Assembly: GCF_900104455.1 (NCBI RefSeq)
Contig: NZ_FNHB01000001.1
Coordinates: 1,172,794-1,236,793, forward strand
DNA from: Dendrosporobacter quercicolus
GTDB taxonomy: Bacteria > Bacillota > Negativicutes > DSM-1736 > Dendrosporobacteraceae
Direction of reading: 5' to 3'
Length of the DNA stretch: 64,000 bases
Under the pieces are notes generated by a model that saw only the letters and a program-made list of their open reading frames with translations, searched no databases and was not told the origin of the DNA. Numbering within the stretch: position 1 is the stretch's first letter; each line of letters opens with the position of its first letter. The position numbers and the translations under genes are program-made. Below are positions 54,539-63,940 of this stretch, piece after piece.

Positions 54539-55293
54539 AACCGCACCTCCACTCCGCGTGATTTTAGATACTCCTTAACCTGGCGAACGGTAAACTGACC
54601 GTAATGAAATACTGATGCCGCCAAAACAGCATCAGCTTTCCCGGCTGTCAGCACATCGTAAAAATGACTTAATTCACCTGCTCCGCCTGAAGCAATGACC
54701 GGCACGCTTACCGCTTCGGACACCGCTCTGGTCAGAGCAATATCATAACCATCCTTCGTCCCGTCCTTATCCATGCTGGTCAGTAAAATTTCTCCCGCCC
54801 CCAGAGCAGTGGCCTTTTTTACCCACTCCAGCACATCAAGCCCGGTTGGCGTCCGTCCGCCGTTGATATAAACTTCCCACCGGTCGGCGCCTGTCCTGCG
54901 GGCGTCCACCGCCAATACAATGCACTGACTGCCGTAACGCCGGGCGCCTTCAGCGATAATGTCCGGATTTTTGATGGCCGCCGTATTCAGTGAAACCTTA
55001 TCCGCACCAGCCTTTAGCATTCTGCGGATATCATCGCCGGTTCGAATTCCCCCGCCCACCGTAAACGGGATAAATACCTGGGCGGCAGTCTGCTCCACCA
55101 TCTGTACCAGGGTATTGCGCTCCTCACAGGAAGCGGTAATGTCCAGGAAAACCAATTCATCGGCAATTTCCCGGTCATAAATACCAGCAAGCTCCACCGG
55201 ATCGCCGGCATCGCGCAGGCCGACAAAATTCGTTCCTTTAACCACCCGCCCGTCCTTAACATCCAGGCAGGGAATGATTCGCTTAGTGTACAA
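54535..55293 (-). CDS. hisF: Imidazole glycerol phosphate synthase cyclase subunit
   Basis: A 252-aa TIM-barrel subunit that closes the imidazole ring with ammonia from HisH. The catalytic Asp residues lie in [17 protein letters not shown] and [29 protein letters not shown] and [13 protein letters not shown] bind phosphate. I start it at TTG 55293 (YTKRIIP), nine bases after GGGGAGG. GTG 55302, overlapping the hisA stop, is the alternative. Confidence 0.94.
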   Translation of the reverse strand: MYTKRIIPCLDVKDGRVVKGTNFVGLRDAGDPVELAGIYDREIADELVFLDITASCEERNTLVQMVEQTAAQVFIPFTVGGGIRTGDDIRRMLKAGADKVSLNTAAIKNPDIIAEGARRYGSQCIVLAVDARRTGADRWEVYINGGRTPTGLDVLEWVKKATALGAGEILLTSMDKDGTKDGYDIALTRAVSEAVSVPVIASGGAGELSHFYDVLTAGKADAVLAASVFHYGQFTVRQVKEYLKSRGVEVRL

Positions 55294-55298
55294 CTGAC

Positions 55299-56027
55299 TC
55301 ACCCTCCCCGCGCCCAATCAATAGCTTCCGTTAAACTGAGGCTGCCGGTATAAATAGCCTTGCCGACAATTACCCCTTCCACCCCGTCAGCTTCAGCCGT
55401 CTTGACAGCCTTAATATCATCAATGCCGCTCACCCCGCCGGAAGCGATCACCGGAATGCCGGCCAGCCGGGCCAAGGCCGCCGTAGCGGCGACATTCACC
55501 CCGGACAGGGTGCCGTCACGGGCTATATCGGTATAAATAATCCTCTCAACGCCGGCGGCAGCCATTTTTTGCGCCAATTCCCCGGCGCTCACTCCCCCGG
55601 TTACCCCCCAGCCCTCGACCGCGGCCTGACCGTCACGGGCGTCGATGCCGACAACAATCCGCCCGCCAAACCGGTCGCAGGCCGCCTTGACCAAATCAGG
55701 CCGGCGAACCGCAACCGAACCCAAAATAACTCTGTGGATCCCCGCCGCCAGCAGCGCCGCAATGGTCTCCAGCGACCGGATTCCGCCGCCCAGCTGTACA
55801 GGAATATCCACAGCCTGGACAATCTCTCTAATAGCATCAGTATTTACCGGTTTCCCGGCCAGCGCCCCGTCCAAATCGACCACATGTAAAAATTCAGCCC
55901 CTTCACCGGCCCAGCGCCTGGCCATATCCACCGGCTGCTCGCCAAAAACCGTTTCCTGATCAAACCGTCCTTCCGTCAAACGGACGCACTTTCCCCCCCG
56001 GATATCAATCGCCGGAAAAACAATCAC
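55299..56027 (-). CDS. hisA: ProFAR isomerase (phosphoribosylformimino-5-aminoimidazole carboxamide ribotide isomerase)
   Basis: A 242-aa TIM-barrel isomerase, step 4 of the pathway. It starts [20 protein letters not shown] (general base Asp), with [45 protein letters not shown] (catalytic Asp) and [13 protein letters not shown]. The open frame extends 27 codons upstream, but those codons come from the intergenic repeat, so the family-consistent start is GTG 56027. Confidence 0.94.
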   Translation of the reverse strand: MIVFPAIDIRGGKCVRLTEGRFDQETVFGEQPVDMARRWAGEGAEFLHVVDLDGALAGKPVNTDAIREIVQAVDIPVQLGGGIRSLETIAALLAAGIHRVILGSVAVRRPDLVKAACDRFGGRIVVGIDARDGQAAVEGWGVTGGVSAGELAQKMAAAGVERIIYTDIARDGTLSGVNVAATAALARLAGIPVIASGGVSGIDDIKAVKTAEADGVEGVIVGKAIYTGSLSLTEAIDWARGG

Positions 56028-56061
56028 ACAAACCACCACCCTTAAAAACAAAATGCCTGGC

Positions 56062-56455
56062 GAACCACAGAGTACACAGAGGTCACAGAGGGAACCAGAA
56101 AACGGCACAAATCATTGCACCGGAAATCCAAATAAAACCCCCTACTCCCGTTAACCCTTCGCGTCCTTCGAGTACTTTGCGGTTAAACCGTTCCCCCGTA
56201 ACCCTCCGTGTACTCCGCGCCCTCTGTGGTTCAATCCGTTCCCACTATATAACCTCTTGCGTCCCCTTCGCGTCCTTCGAGTACTTTGCGGTTAAACCGT
56301 TCCCCCGTAACCCTCCGTGTACTCCGCGCCCTCTGTGGTTCAATCCGTTCCCACTATATAACCTCTTGCGTCCCCTTCGCGTCCTTCGAGTACTTTGCGG
56401 TTAAACCGTTCCCCCGTAACCCTCCGTGTACTCCGCGCCCTCTGTGGTTCAATCG
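56062..56455. repeat. Composite intergenic repeat, cluster E, with exact 109-bp tandem repeat
   Basis: An ACCACAGAGTACACAGAGGT module and a degenerate hairpin core (CACAAATCATTGCACCGG) are followed by tandem 109-bp units starting at 56181, 56290 and 56399 (the last partial). Each unit carries a TTTGCGGTTAA module and a CCTCCGTGTACTCCGCGCCC module. It lies inside the his operon between hisH and hisA. Open frames within it are by-products. Confidence 0.92.
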
Positions 56456-56463
56456 TTCCCGCC

Positions 56464-57066
56464 TTACAGTTTAACAAAATTCGCCAGAATGGACAAACCA
56501 ACGCTGCTCGATTTTTCCGGATGGAACTGCACAGCCTGCACATTGTCCCGCCCCACAGCGGCGGTAACCGTCTGGCCATAGTCGGCCACAGCAGTCACAA
56601 TATCAGCCTCCGGCACGGCGTGATAGCTGTGAACAAAATAAACATAGGAACCGGCGTCCACGCCCTTAAACAACGGGCTGGTCTGCTGGAAAGCCAGGCT
56701 ATTCCATCCCATATGGGGAATTTTTAGATCAGGGGCCGTAATCTTTCGGACCTGCCCGGCAAATATCCCCAGGCCGTCCACGCCGGGATCTTCTTCACTG
56801 CCCTCAAACAACAGCTGCAGGCCCAGGCAGATGCCCAGGAACGGTTTGCCGCCGGCAATCACCGACTCGATGACCGGAATCAAACCAGAGCTGCGCAGAT
56901 TTTTCATGCAGTCGCCAAACGCTCCTACCCCCGGCAAAACCACTTTATCGGCCTGCGCAATCGCTTTCGCTTCACTGGTTACCACAACCCGGGCTCCCAA
57001 CCTGGCAAAGGCTTTTTCCACACTATACAGATTGCCCATGCCATAATCAATGATTGCAATCATCAT
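56464..57066 (-). CDS. hisH: Imidazole glycerol phosphate synthase glutamine amidotransferase subunit
   Basis: A 200-aa class I glutamine amidotransferase that supplies ammonia to HisF. It has IAIIDYGMGNLYSVEKAFAR at the start, the nucleophile Cys in FLGICLGLQLLFEGSEE near residue 80, and the His/Glu pair in VQFHPEKSS near 183. The start at 57066 follows GGAGG; the next codon is also ATG. It is the last gene before the repeat cluster that separates it from hisA. Confidence 0.95.
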   Translation of the reverse strand: MMIAIIDYGMGNLYSVEKAFARLGARVVVTSEAKAIAQADKVVLPGVGAFGDCMKNLRSSGLIPVIESVIAGGKPFLGICLGLQLLFEGSEEDPGVDGLGIFAGQVRKITAPDLKIPHMGWNSLAFQQTSPLFKGVDAGSYVYFVHSYHAVPEADIVTAVADYGQTVTAAVGRDNVQAVQFHPEKSSSVGLSILANFVKL

Positions 57067-57112
57067 GTACTCCTCCGTATCCCCAAACATAATCGACCGG
57101 TTCTCGCCTTAT

Positions 57113-57706
57113 TCAGCCCTCCAAAGTGCCTTTGGTGGACATTACGCCAACAATCCGTTCGTCCTGGCGGGTGGCTTCATCCAAAGCCCGCCCCAGCGCC
57201 TTGAATATTGCTTCAATAATATGATGTGAATTTTTCCCGGTCAATAACTTAACATGCAAAGTTAATCCGGCATTGACCGCCAGCGCCCGCAAAAATTCCT
57301 CGGTCAGTTCACAGTCGTAAGCCCCGATGCTGGGCGCCGGCGTTGCAACATCGTAAACCAAATACGGCCGGCCGCTGATATCCAGCGACACCATGGCCAA
57401 CGCTTCATCCATGGGCACAAAGGCGGTGCCATACCGTTTAATGCCCTGTTTGTCCCCGAGGGACTGTTTTAACGCCTGCCCTAAAACAATACCGATATCC
57501 TCAACGGTATGATGGCCGTCAACTTCCAGATCACCGGCGCACCTGACCGTTAAATCAAACAAACCATGCCGGCTCAGCAATACCAGCATGTGATCAAAAA
57601 AACCAATCCCGGAATGAATACTGGAATTGCCGCCGCCATCAATTTGAAGCTTGACTTCAATTGTTGTTTCCGCTGTTTTACGCGCAATTGCTGCTGACCG
57701 GCTCAT
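57113..57706 (-). CDS. hisB: Imidazoleglycerol-phosphate dehydratase
   Basis: A 197-aa monofunctional HisB, step 6. The Mn-binding His motifs are [34 protein letters not shown] and [20 protein letters not shown]. There is no fused phosphatase domain. It starts 5 bp after hisC. Confidence 0.96.
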   Translation of the reverse strand: MSRSAAIARKTAETTIEVKLQIDGGGNSSIHSGIGFFDHMLVLLSRHGLFDLTVRCAGDLEVDGHHTVEDIGIVLGQALKQSLGDKQGIKRYGTAFVPMDEALAMVSLDISGRPYLVYDVATPAPSIGAYDCELTEEFLRALAVNAGLTLHVKLLTGKNSHHIIEAIFKALGRALDEATRQDERIVGVMSTKGTLEG

Positions 57707-57710
57707 CGCT

Positions 57711-58769
57711 TCAGCCCCTTTCCCGGCACCCGGTAATTATCTTTAATACCCTGTCATTCTGAGCCGGTGTCCCGATCGAAATCCTCAGGCAGTCAATCAG
57801 GCCCGGTACACTGCTGAAATCACGCACCCCGATGCCATGTTCCGCAAGCACGGCCGCAACCCTGCCCGCCTGGGTAAACTTAACCAGTAAGAAGTTGGTA
57901 ACCGAAGAATAAACCGTCACGCCCGGCAATTCCTCAAGCGCCGCAGCCAGCTGCCGGCGTTCGCCAATCGTCTGCTGGATGTAAGGCGCAAACTCGTTGC
58001 GCATCTGATAAATAATTTCCGCCCCGGCTAAAGACAGGGCATTGACATGATAAGGCATGCAGATTTTACCCAGCATGGCGACAATATCAGCCGCAGCAAT
58101 CAGATAACCAATCCGGGCTGAAGCAAAACCATAGGCTTTGGAGAAAGTACGGGCAATCATCACATTGGCATACCGGTTCAATAAGTCAACTGCCGACCGG
58201 CCATGAAACTCAATATAAGCTTCGTCCACAACCACCGGGCAGCCGGCCTGTTGGACAATATATTCAATATCCTGCTCTTCCATTGCATTGCCGGTAGGAT
58301 TATTGGGCGTGCAAAGCACGATCAGTTTGGCCGCTGAATCCCTGGCCGCAGCCAGCACCTTATCCGGTCTCAGCGAATAATCGGACTCCAGCTGGACCGG
58401 AATTGCCCTGCTTTCCGACAACTTGGCGTAAATGTCGTACATGGAAAAGGAAGGCGCAGGAAAAACAATGCTGCGCCCGCCGCCGCCATAGGCATGAAAT
58501 AACTTTTCCAAAATTTCACTTGAGCCATTGCCGATCAACACATTGTCGCTGCGCAACTGGAAATTCCCGGCAATTTGTTCTTTAAGACCTTTCATTCCAA
58601 TATCCGGATAACGGTTGAACGCCAGACCCGCCAGGCGGTTCATCAGACGTTCCTGTACCAATGGCGGTAAATTGAAACTGCTTTCATTTGCGTCAATTTT
58701 TATCTCCCACTCGCGTTCCTCTACGGAATAAGTGGGCAGTTCGTTTAATCCTGGCCGGTAATCCGCCAT
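57711..58769 (-). CDS. hisC: Histidinol-phosphate aminotransferase
   Basis: A 352-aa PLP-dependent fold-type I aminotransferase. It has NESSFNLPP near the start, [20 protein letters not shown] near residue 80, [29 protein letters not shown], and the PLP Lys in [17 protein letters not shown] near 215. The ATG at 58769 follows AGAGGTGA; a GTG three codons upstream overlapping hisD is possible. Confidence 0.94.
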   Translation of the reverse strand: MADYRPGLNELPTYSVEEREWEIKIDANESSFNLPPLVQERLMNRLAGLAFNRYPDIGMKGLKEQIAGNFQLRSDNVLIGNGSSEILEKLFHAYGGGGRSIVFPAPSFSMYDIYAKLSESRAIPVQLESDYSLRPDKVLAAARDSAAKLIVLCTPNNPTGNAMEEQDIEYIVQQAGCPVVVDEAYIEFHGRSAVDLLNRYANVMIARTFSKAYGFASARIGYLIAAADIVAMLGKICMPYHVNALSLAGAEIIYQMRNEFAPYIQQTIGERRQLAAALEELPGVTVYSSVTNFLLVKFTQAGRVAAVLAEHGIGVRDFSSVPGLIDCLRISIGTPAQNDRVLKIITGCRERG

Positions 58770-58770
58770 T

Positions 58771-60111
58771 TTATTCACCTCTCACCCTGATTGCATTTGC
58801 ATGAGCTTCCAAACCTTCCGCAGTGGCCAGCCGGATAACATCTGCGCTTACCCCGCTTAAAGCGGCTTTGGTATAAGCAATGATACTGGTTCTCTTCATA
58901 AAGGTTTCCACATTCAGCACCGAATAAAACCGCGCTGTTCCGCCTGTCGGCAGGACATGGTTCGGCCCGGCCAGATAATCGCCTAACGGCTCAGGCGAAT
59001 AGGGTCCCAGAAACACCGCCCCGGCATGCCGTACATACGGCAGCTGCTGAAAAGGATCGGCCGTTAAAATTTCCAGATGCTCCGGCGCTGAAGCATTGGC
59101 AAGCTCGATTGCTTCAGCCATGTCCCGGACGACAATGATCAAACCGTTCCCGGTCAGGGCGGCCGCGGCAATTTCCTGACGCGGCAGAACGGCCAGCTGC
59201 GCTTCAACCTCGGCCGCTACCTGACCGGCCAGGGCCGGAGAGTCGGTGATGAGAATACTTGACGCCAGCAGGTCATGTTCGGCCTGGCTGAGCAAGTCAG
59301 CGGCAATATAGCGCGCATTGGCGGTATGATCAGCTACAATCAGAATTTCACTGGGACCTGCCAGCATATCAATATCGCAGTACCCGTAAACGGCTTTTTT
59401 CGCCAGGGTAACAAAGATATTGCCCGGGCCGGTGATCTTATCCACTTTCGGCACCGTTTCCGTACCAAAAGCCAACGCGGCAACCGCCTGCGCACCGCCG
59501 GCTTTGAATACCCTGGTCACTCCGGCTTCGCGGGCTGCGGTTAAAACATAGGGATTGACACTGCCGTCGCGCGCCGGCGGCACGGCCATGAGGATCTCCT
59601 TGACACCGGCCACAACGGCGGGAACTGCATTCATAATTACCGAGGAGGGATAAGCCGCTGTACCGCCGGGAACGTAGATGCCAACCCGGTCCAGCGGCAG
59701 GCAGTTCTGACCCAGTATTGCCCCATGCTCCCGGTAAGTCAGCCAGGATTTCGGCAATTGTTCGGTATGGTACCGGCGGACATTGTCAATGGCCAGCCTG
59801 ATAGAGGCTAATACCTTATCGTCCACCGCCTTTCTGGCGGCGGTAAATTCCGCCGGACTGACCTCAAACGATTTGCCGGAAAAATCGGCGCCGTCAATCA
59901 GCTTGGTAAAGCCAGCCACCGCTTCGTCCCCTCCGGCCCGTACTGCAGTTACAATCTTGTCGACAACCTGAGCTGCCGTCAGATCAGCGCCAAAATTCCT
60001 CCTAATGCCGGCTTTCACCCTGTCGTCAAGCCTCACTTCGTCAAAAGCCGGCTTTTTCAGCAAATTGATAACTTCCCGGGCTGACAAATCCTTTGTATCA
60101 ACAACTTTCAC
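58771..60111 (-). CDS. hisD: Histidinol dehydrogenase
   Basis: A 446-aa zinc enzyme that oxidises histidinol to histidine in two NAD-dependent steps. It has DRVGIYVPGGTAAYPSSVIM near residue 135, KITGPGNIFVTLAKKAVYGY, DMLAGPSEILIVADHTANAR near 245, LLSQAEHDLLASSILIT, and the late SAPEHLEILT and GAVFLGPYSPEPLGDYLAGP. It starts at a GTG overlapping the hisG stop by 4 bases. Confidence 0.96.
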   Translation of the reverse strand: MKVVDTKDLSAREVINLLKKPAFDEVRLDDRVKAGIRRNFGADLTAAQVVDKIVTAVRAGGDEAVAGFTKLIDGADFSGKSFEVSPAEFTAARKAVDDKVLASIRLAIDNVRRYHTEQLPKSWLTYREHGAILGQNCLPLDRVGIYVPGGTAAYPSSVIMNAVPAVVAGVKEILMAVPPARDGSVNPYVLTAAREAGVTRVFKAGGAQAVAALAFGTETVPKVDKITGPGNIFVTLAKKAVYGYCDIDMLAGPSEILIVADHTANARYIAADLLSQAEHDLLASSILITDSPALAGQVAAEVEAQLAVLPRQEIAAAALTGNGLIIVVRDMAEAIELANASAPEHLEILTADPFQQLPYVRHAGAVFLGPYSPEPLGDYLAGPNHVLPTGGTARFYSVLNVETFMKRTSIIAYTKAALSGVSADVIRLATAEGLEAHANAIRVRGE

Positions 60112-60773
60112 TTTCCAGCCTCGCTTTCCAGTAAGCTTTTTATGTCTTCCACTAATTTTTCAATGCGGGGAAACTTCATTTTAAAACTGACCCGGTTGGC
60201 AATTAACCGGGCGGTTGCAGGATGAATCTGCGCAACCTCTACCAACTGATTCTCTTTCAGCGTACGGCCGGTTTCAACCAGATCAACGATAATTTCGGCC
60301 AGCCCCACCATTGGTCCCAATTCAATCGAACCATTCAGTTTAATAATTTCGGTTTGAATACCCATACTATGAAAATACCGTTCCGCAATATTGGGGTATT
60401 TCGTGGCTACCCTCATATGTGCGTAATCACTCAGCTTTTCCTGCTTCAATGCCTGCGGTACGGCCACCACCATCCGGCAGTAGCCAAACTTTAAATCCAG
60501 CAGTTCATAGACATCTTTGCTTTCTTCCAGCAGCACATCCTTGCCAATAATGCCAATATCGGCAGCGCCGTATTCGACATAGGTAGGCAGATCAGCCGTT
60601 TTCGTAATGATAAATCTTATTTTTTCAACCTCATTGCTGATCACTAATTTACGGGAGTTTTCACTAAGGCCTTCGGCCGTGCAGCCTAATTTTCCCAGCA
60701 AAGCGGCCGCCGGCGTAAACAATTTGCCCTTCGGCAAGGCAATCGTAAGATATTCCATATCGCTTGAAGTCAC
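60108..60773 (-). CDS. hisG: ATP phosphoribosyltransferase, short form catalytic subunit
   Basis: A 221-aa enzyme for the first step of histidine synthesis. It has YLTIALPKGKLFTPAAALLG at the start, VEYGAADIGIIGKDVLLEES near residue 60, and the phosphoribosyl site EIIVDLVETGRTLKENQLVE near 165. It lacks the regulatory C-terminal domain, so it should need HisZ, which is encoded 1.6 kb upstream. I start it at GTG 60773, six bases after AGGAGG; an internal ATG at 60758 has no ribosome site. Confidence 0.94.
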   Translation of the reverse strand: MTSSDMEYLTIALPKGKLFTPAAALLGKLGCTAEGLSENSRKLVISNEVEKIRFIITKTADLPTYVEYGAADIGIIGKDVLLEESKDVYELLDLKFGYCRMVVAVPQALKQEKLSDYAHMRVATKYPNIAERYFHSMGIQTEIIKLNGSIELGPMVGLAEIIVDLVETGRTLKENQLVEVAQIHPATARLIANRVSFKMKFPRIEKLVEDIKSLLESEAGK

Positions 60774-60810
60774 GAAAACCCTCCTGCTCATCTATCCTTT
60801 AGTTATTTAA

Positions 60811-60856
60811 AGTGCTAATATATCACTATGTTACCATCGGGAATCAGCGGCGTCAA
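60811..60856 (-). promoter_or_regulatory. hisG promoter with overlapping palindrome
   Basis: On the minus strand, TTGACG (60851-60856) and TAACAT (60828-60833) are 17 bp apart. Immediately downstream is AGTGATATATTAGCACT (60811-60827), an imperfect palindrome with AGTG/CACT ends, in position for a repressor. The leader is too short for a T-box. Confidence 0.65.
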
Positions 60857-60941
60857 CGTTTTTATGTAGGAATTTATAAAAATGAAGCGAAGTATATATA
60901 TTAAATAAGATAACAATTGGTAAAGGAGGCGGCATGAAACA

Positions 60942-61892
60942 ATGCCTGCATTCAATATTCTGGTCATAAATAAACTGGCGGAGCGGCATATCGCCGCTAT
61001 TAAAAGCGCTGCACCGGACAGCACGGTGCTTGCGGCCGAACCGGCTGACGCCGGCCGGCATATAGGAGACGCCAATATTGTGGCAACCTGGGGAACAGCA
61101 GATTTTCGGCCGTTATTTACCCAGGCTCCCGAATTACGGTGGGTTCATGCCCTGAGCGCCGGTGTGGAAAAGCTGCTGTTTCCTGAAATGCTGAATTCGT
61201 CGGTCAAGCTTACCAACTCCCGGGGAATTCACGGCATTCCCATGTCGGAGCATGTATTGTCCCTGATCCTGGCGTTTACCCGCGGACTGCATGTGCTGTT
61301 CAAACAGCAACAGCAGCAAATCTGGCAACGCACTCCGCTGGAGGAAGTTTACGAAAAGACCATCGGCATCGTTGGTTTGGGCAGTATCGGGCGCGAAGTC
61401 GCCAAACGGGCCAAAGCGCTGGGTATGCGGGTGATTGCCGCCAAACGGGAACAAACCGCCGAATTATTCGTGGATGAGCTTTATCTGCCTGACCAACTGA
61501 CCGATTTGCTGAAAACCGCCGATTTTATTGTTGTCGCATTACCGTTAACCGCCCAGACCCGGCACCTCTTTACCACTGCATTATTCAGGCAGATGAAGCC
61601 TTCGGCTTATTTCATCAATGTTTCCCGGGGAGCGGTCGTGAATGAAGCCGACCTGACTGCCGCTTTGCGCGAGGGAACCATCAAAGGAGCGGCGCTGGAT
61701 GTTTTTGAACAGGAGCCACTGCCGCAAAGCTCACCGCTTTGGACTATGCCCAACGTCATCATCACACCGCATATTGCCGCAATTTCCCCTTATTATCTGG
61801 ACCGGGCAATTAAGCTGTTTTGTCAAAACCTGACCAGCTTTGCCGCCGGTGAAGATATGGTCAATTTGATTGACAAGCAAAAAGGCTATTAA
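60942..61892 (+). CDS. D-2-hydroxyacid dehydrogenase
   Basis: A 316-aa NAD-binding dehydrogenase. It has WVHALSAGVEKLLFP near residue 65, TIGIVGLGSIGREVAKRAKA near 140, FINVSRGAVVNEADLTAALR near 225 (catalytic Arg) and VIITPHIAAISPYY near 275 (His). It is a paralogue of 50594-51568 but of a different subgroup. AGGAGG lies 12 bases before the ATG and four bases before an out-of-frame ATG (60934) that opens an 11-codon frame overlapping this start. It is divergent from hisG and converges with the HD gene. Confidence 0.88.
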   Translation: MPAFNILVINKLAERHIAAIKSAAPDSTVLAAEPADAGRHIGDANIVATWGTADFRPLFTQAPELRWVHALSAGVEKLLFPEMLNSSVKLTNSRGIHGIPMSEHVLSLILAFTRGLHVLFKQQQQQIWQRTPLEEVYEKTIGIVGLGSIGREVAKRAKALGMRVIAAKREQTAELFVDELYLPDQLTDLLKTADFIVVALPLTAQTRHLFTTALFRQMKPSAYFINVSRGAVVNEADLTAALREGTIKGAALDVFEQEPLPQSSPLWTMPNVIITPHIAAISPYYLDRAIKLFCQNLTSFAAGEDMVNLIDKQKGY

Positions 61893-62416
61893 TGCTGATG
61901 ATCGGCCTGCCTTAATATTGCCAGCTCCGGTGGATCATCATGGGCCGGAGCTGCGTGATGCTTCGCCACAATAGCGGCGACGGACGCCTCTGTACCCGCT
62001 TGCTGCAGCAACGCCGCACTGCGGGCCGGATGATGAAAATAGACATAAAAAGCATGACGCAGATTTTGCAGTTTACTGCCGCGGCCGGCCCGGCCCCACT
62101 GCTTTGCCCAGCGGGGGGCAAGCCGGTGCGCAACTACCGTTAGAATTTTATCAGCCGTACTGACATCGCCGTAAACTTTGCCGACATCATGCAGCAAGGC
62201 GCACTTCGTCAATAAGCGGCGGTCAACGCCCGCCACGCCGTCAGCCAGCTTCCGGGCCGTATAGGCCACATTCAGGGCATGACGCTGGTCAGGCAAATTC
62301 ATCCCCCAAAACAACGCCTGTTCAGGCGGCTGTAAGCTACTCTCAACAAACGCTCGGTCCGCCGGGCTAATACGGGCCGTAAATGCACAAAACACCTGCC
62401 GGACCCGGGTTAACAT
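61889..62416 (-). CDS. HD-domain phosphohydrolase-like protein
   Basis: A 175-aa protein with the HD metal motif: RHALNVAYTARKL near residue 45 and CALLHDVGKVYGD near 73, then further His residues in the C-terminal half (VAKHHAAPAHDD). It probably hydrolyses a phosphoester; the substrate is unknown. It is 3 bp downstream of hisZ and shares the last bases with the convergent dehydrogenase. Confidence 0.82.
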   Translation of the reverse strand: MLTRVRQVFCAFTARISPADRAFVESSLQPPEQALFWGMNLPDQRHALNVAYTARKLADGVAGVDRRLLTKCALLHDVGKVYGDVSTADKILTVVAHRLAPRWAKQWGRAGRGSKLQNLRHAFYVYFHHPARSAALLQQAGTEASVAAIVAKHHAAPAHDDPPELAILRQADHQH

Positions 62417-62419
62417 CGC

Positions 62420-63619
62420 TTAATCCTCCGTAAGATAAATTAGCCGTTCAAAGCCTTTGTCCGTTTGGCTGGCTGCTGCCTCCCGCTCTGTCTGGGCCTG
62501 ACAGGCGACTTCCACCGAATAGCCGGACTTTCTCAGTTGCCCGGCTTTGGTAATTGCCGCCGCCAGACGGCCGGACGGCCAGGCCACGTAGAAGTTTTTA
62601 GCCTCGGCTTTATCGGTTTTCCCCTGACGTTCCAGCGCCAGCATAATCCGTTCAATGCCCAGGGCGAAACCGGTGGCCGGAGCGCCTGCCCCAAACGAAT
62701 TCAGCATTTGGTCATAACGTCCGCCGCCGCACAGAGGAAAACCAAGGCCTGGCGTGTAACCTTCAAAAACCATGCCGGTATAATAATCAAAATCGCGAAT
62801 GATCCCCAAATCGAAGGTTACATATTGTTCAACGCCATAAACCTTGAGCAACTGGTAAATTTCCGCTAAATTGGCCAGGGCCCCGCGGCTTTTTTCGTTT
62901 GTCACCATCGTTAAGGCCTGATCAAGCATGTCCTCACGCCCATGCCATACCGGAATCCGCTGCAATAAATGCTGCACCTCCCGGCTCAGCCCGCTAATCG
63001 CCAGGATTTCGCCAAGCCCCACCAGATCCCTGGTCAGCATCGCCAGTTTTACCTGCTGACGCTGCTGCAAGGCCAGTCCGCTTTCCTCCATAATGCCATT
63101 GATAAACTCCACCTGCCCCAGGCTGATTTGGAACTCAGCCAAACCGGCCTCCCGCATTGACTCTACCGCCAAAGCTATGACCTCTGCATCGCCGGTTGGC
63201 CCGGCTGCTCCCATTAGTTCTACCCCGGCCTGATAAAATTCACACTGCCGGCCGGCCTGCGCCTGCTCATACCGGAATACATTGGTAAGATAAAACAGTT
63301 TGAGCGGCAGAGGGCTTTCCCGTAAACGACTGGCGGCGACTCTGGCAATGGGTGTGGTCATATCCGGCCGCAGAGCCAGAAGATGGTTATTCTTATCAAA
63401 AAATTTGAACAGATTTTGCTGAACTTCACAGCCTGCCCCCAGCGTTAACGTGTCCAAATACTCAATGGTCGGGGTAACCACCTCATCATAGCCCCACCGG
63501 ACAAACATACCGGCCAGCGCGGCTTCAATCGCCCGTTTGCGGCTGGCTTCACGCGGCAGAAAATCCCGGGTGCCATAGGGTATTTGCGGTACAAATTCGT
63601 TCTGGTTCAAGGTAAACAC
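62420..63619 (-). CDS. hisZ: ATP phosphoribosyltransferase regulatory subunit
   Basis: A 399-aa HisRS-like protein that joins short HisG into the active, histidine-sensitive enzyme. It has PYGTRDFLPREASRKRAIEA at the start, class II synthetase-like LFKFFDKNNHLLALRPDMTT, and YLTNVFRYEQAQAGRQCEFY near residue 110. DYYTGMVFEGYTPGLGFPLC near 270 and GFALGIERIMLAL near 320 follow. It lacks the anticodon-binding domain of true HisRS, and its partner hisG is the short form. Confidence 0.94.
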   Translation of the reverse strand: MFTLNQNEFVPQIPYGTRDFLPREASRKRAIEAALAGMFVRWGYDEVVTPTIEYLDTLTLGAGCEVQQNLFKFFDKNNHLLALRPDMTTPIARVAASRLRESPLPLKLFYLTNVFRYEQAQAGRQCEFYQAGVELMGAAGPTGDAEVIALAVESMREAGLAEFQISLGQVEFINGIMEESGLALQQRQQVKLAMLTRDLVGLGEILAISGLSREVQHLLQRIPVWHGREDMLDQALTMVTNEKSRGALANLAEIYQLLKVYGVEQYVTFDLGIIRDFDYYTGMVFEGYTPGLGFPLCGGGRYDQMLNSFGAGAPATGFALGIERIMLALERQGKTDKAEAKNFYVAWPSGRLAAAITKAGQLRKSGYSVEVACQAQTEREAAASQTDKGFERLIYLTED

Positions 63620-63625
63620 TCCATT

Positions 63626-63940
63626 CTATCGTTTCACTGCGTCCTCTTGCTCAGCTAAGCGCGTCAAAATTATTTTGTAACCGTCCGCACCATAATGCAG
63701 GCACTTTTTGACCCGGCTGATGGTCGCCGTACTGGCGCCCGTCCGCTCAACAATGGCGCTGTAAGTATGCTCACCGCTGATCATGCGGGCTACCTCCAGC
63801 CGCTGCGCCAGAGATTTCAACTCGCTGATTGTGCAGATATCTTCAAAGAATTGATAGCATTCCTCCTCATTCTGCAACAATAATATCGCCCTGAACAATT
63901 GGTCTGTCAATTCATCTTTCAGTTTGGCATTAAAGGACAT
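63626..63940 (-). CDS. YerC/YecD-family TrpR-like regulator
   Basis: A 104-aa DNA-binding protein of the TrpR superfamily. It has MSFNAKLKDELTDQLFRAIL at the start, ECYQFFEDICTISELKSLAQ with RLEVARMISGE, and the helix-turn-helix YSAIVERTGASTATISRVKK near residue 68. The ATG at 63940 follows GAAGGAG. It sits 6 bp before hisZ. Firmicute members of this family next to his genes have been proposed as histidine-pathway repressors, and the palindrome at the hisG promoter is a candidate site; both points are inference here. Confidence 0.88.
   Translation of the reverse strand: MSFNAKLKDELTDQLFRAILLLQNEEECYQFFEDICTISELKSLAQRLEVARMISGEHTYSAIVERTGASTATISRVKKCLHYGADGYKIILTRLAEQEDAVKR

Noticed and set aside
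55299-56108. hisA start at 56108, giving a 269-aa protein.
   Set aside because: The extra 27 residues come from the repeat and do not resemble HisA, whose family start is at the [11 protein letters not shown] segment.
56177-56474. Tandem units considered as a CRISPR array.
   Set aside because: The whole 109-bp unit is repeated without variable spacers, and no cas genes are present.
60774-60941. T-box or attenuator leader upstream of hisG.
   Set aside because: The distance from the -10 to the start is only about 55 bp and no specifier loop or terminator/antiterminator pair is visible.
62420-63619. Histidyl-tRNA synthetase instead of HisZ.
   Set aside because: It lacks the anticodon-binding domain, sits with his genes and the short-form hisG, and is close to HisZ length.
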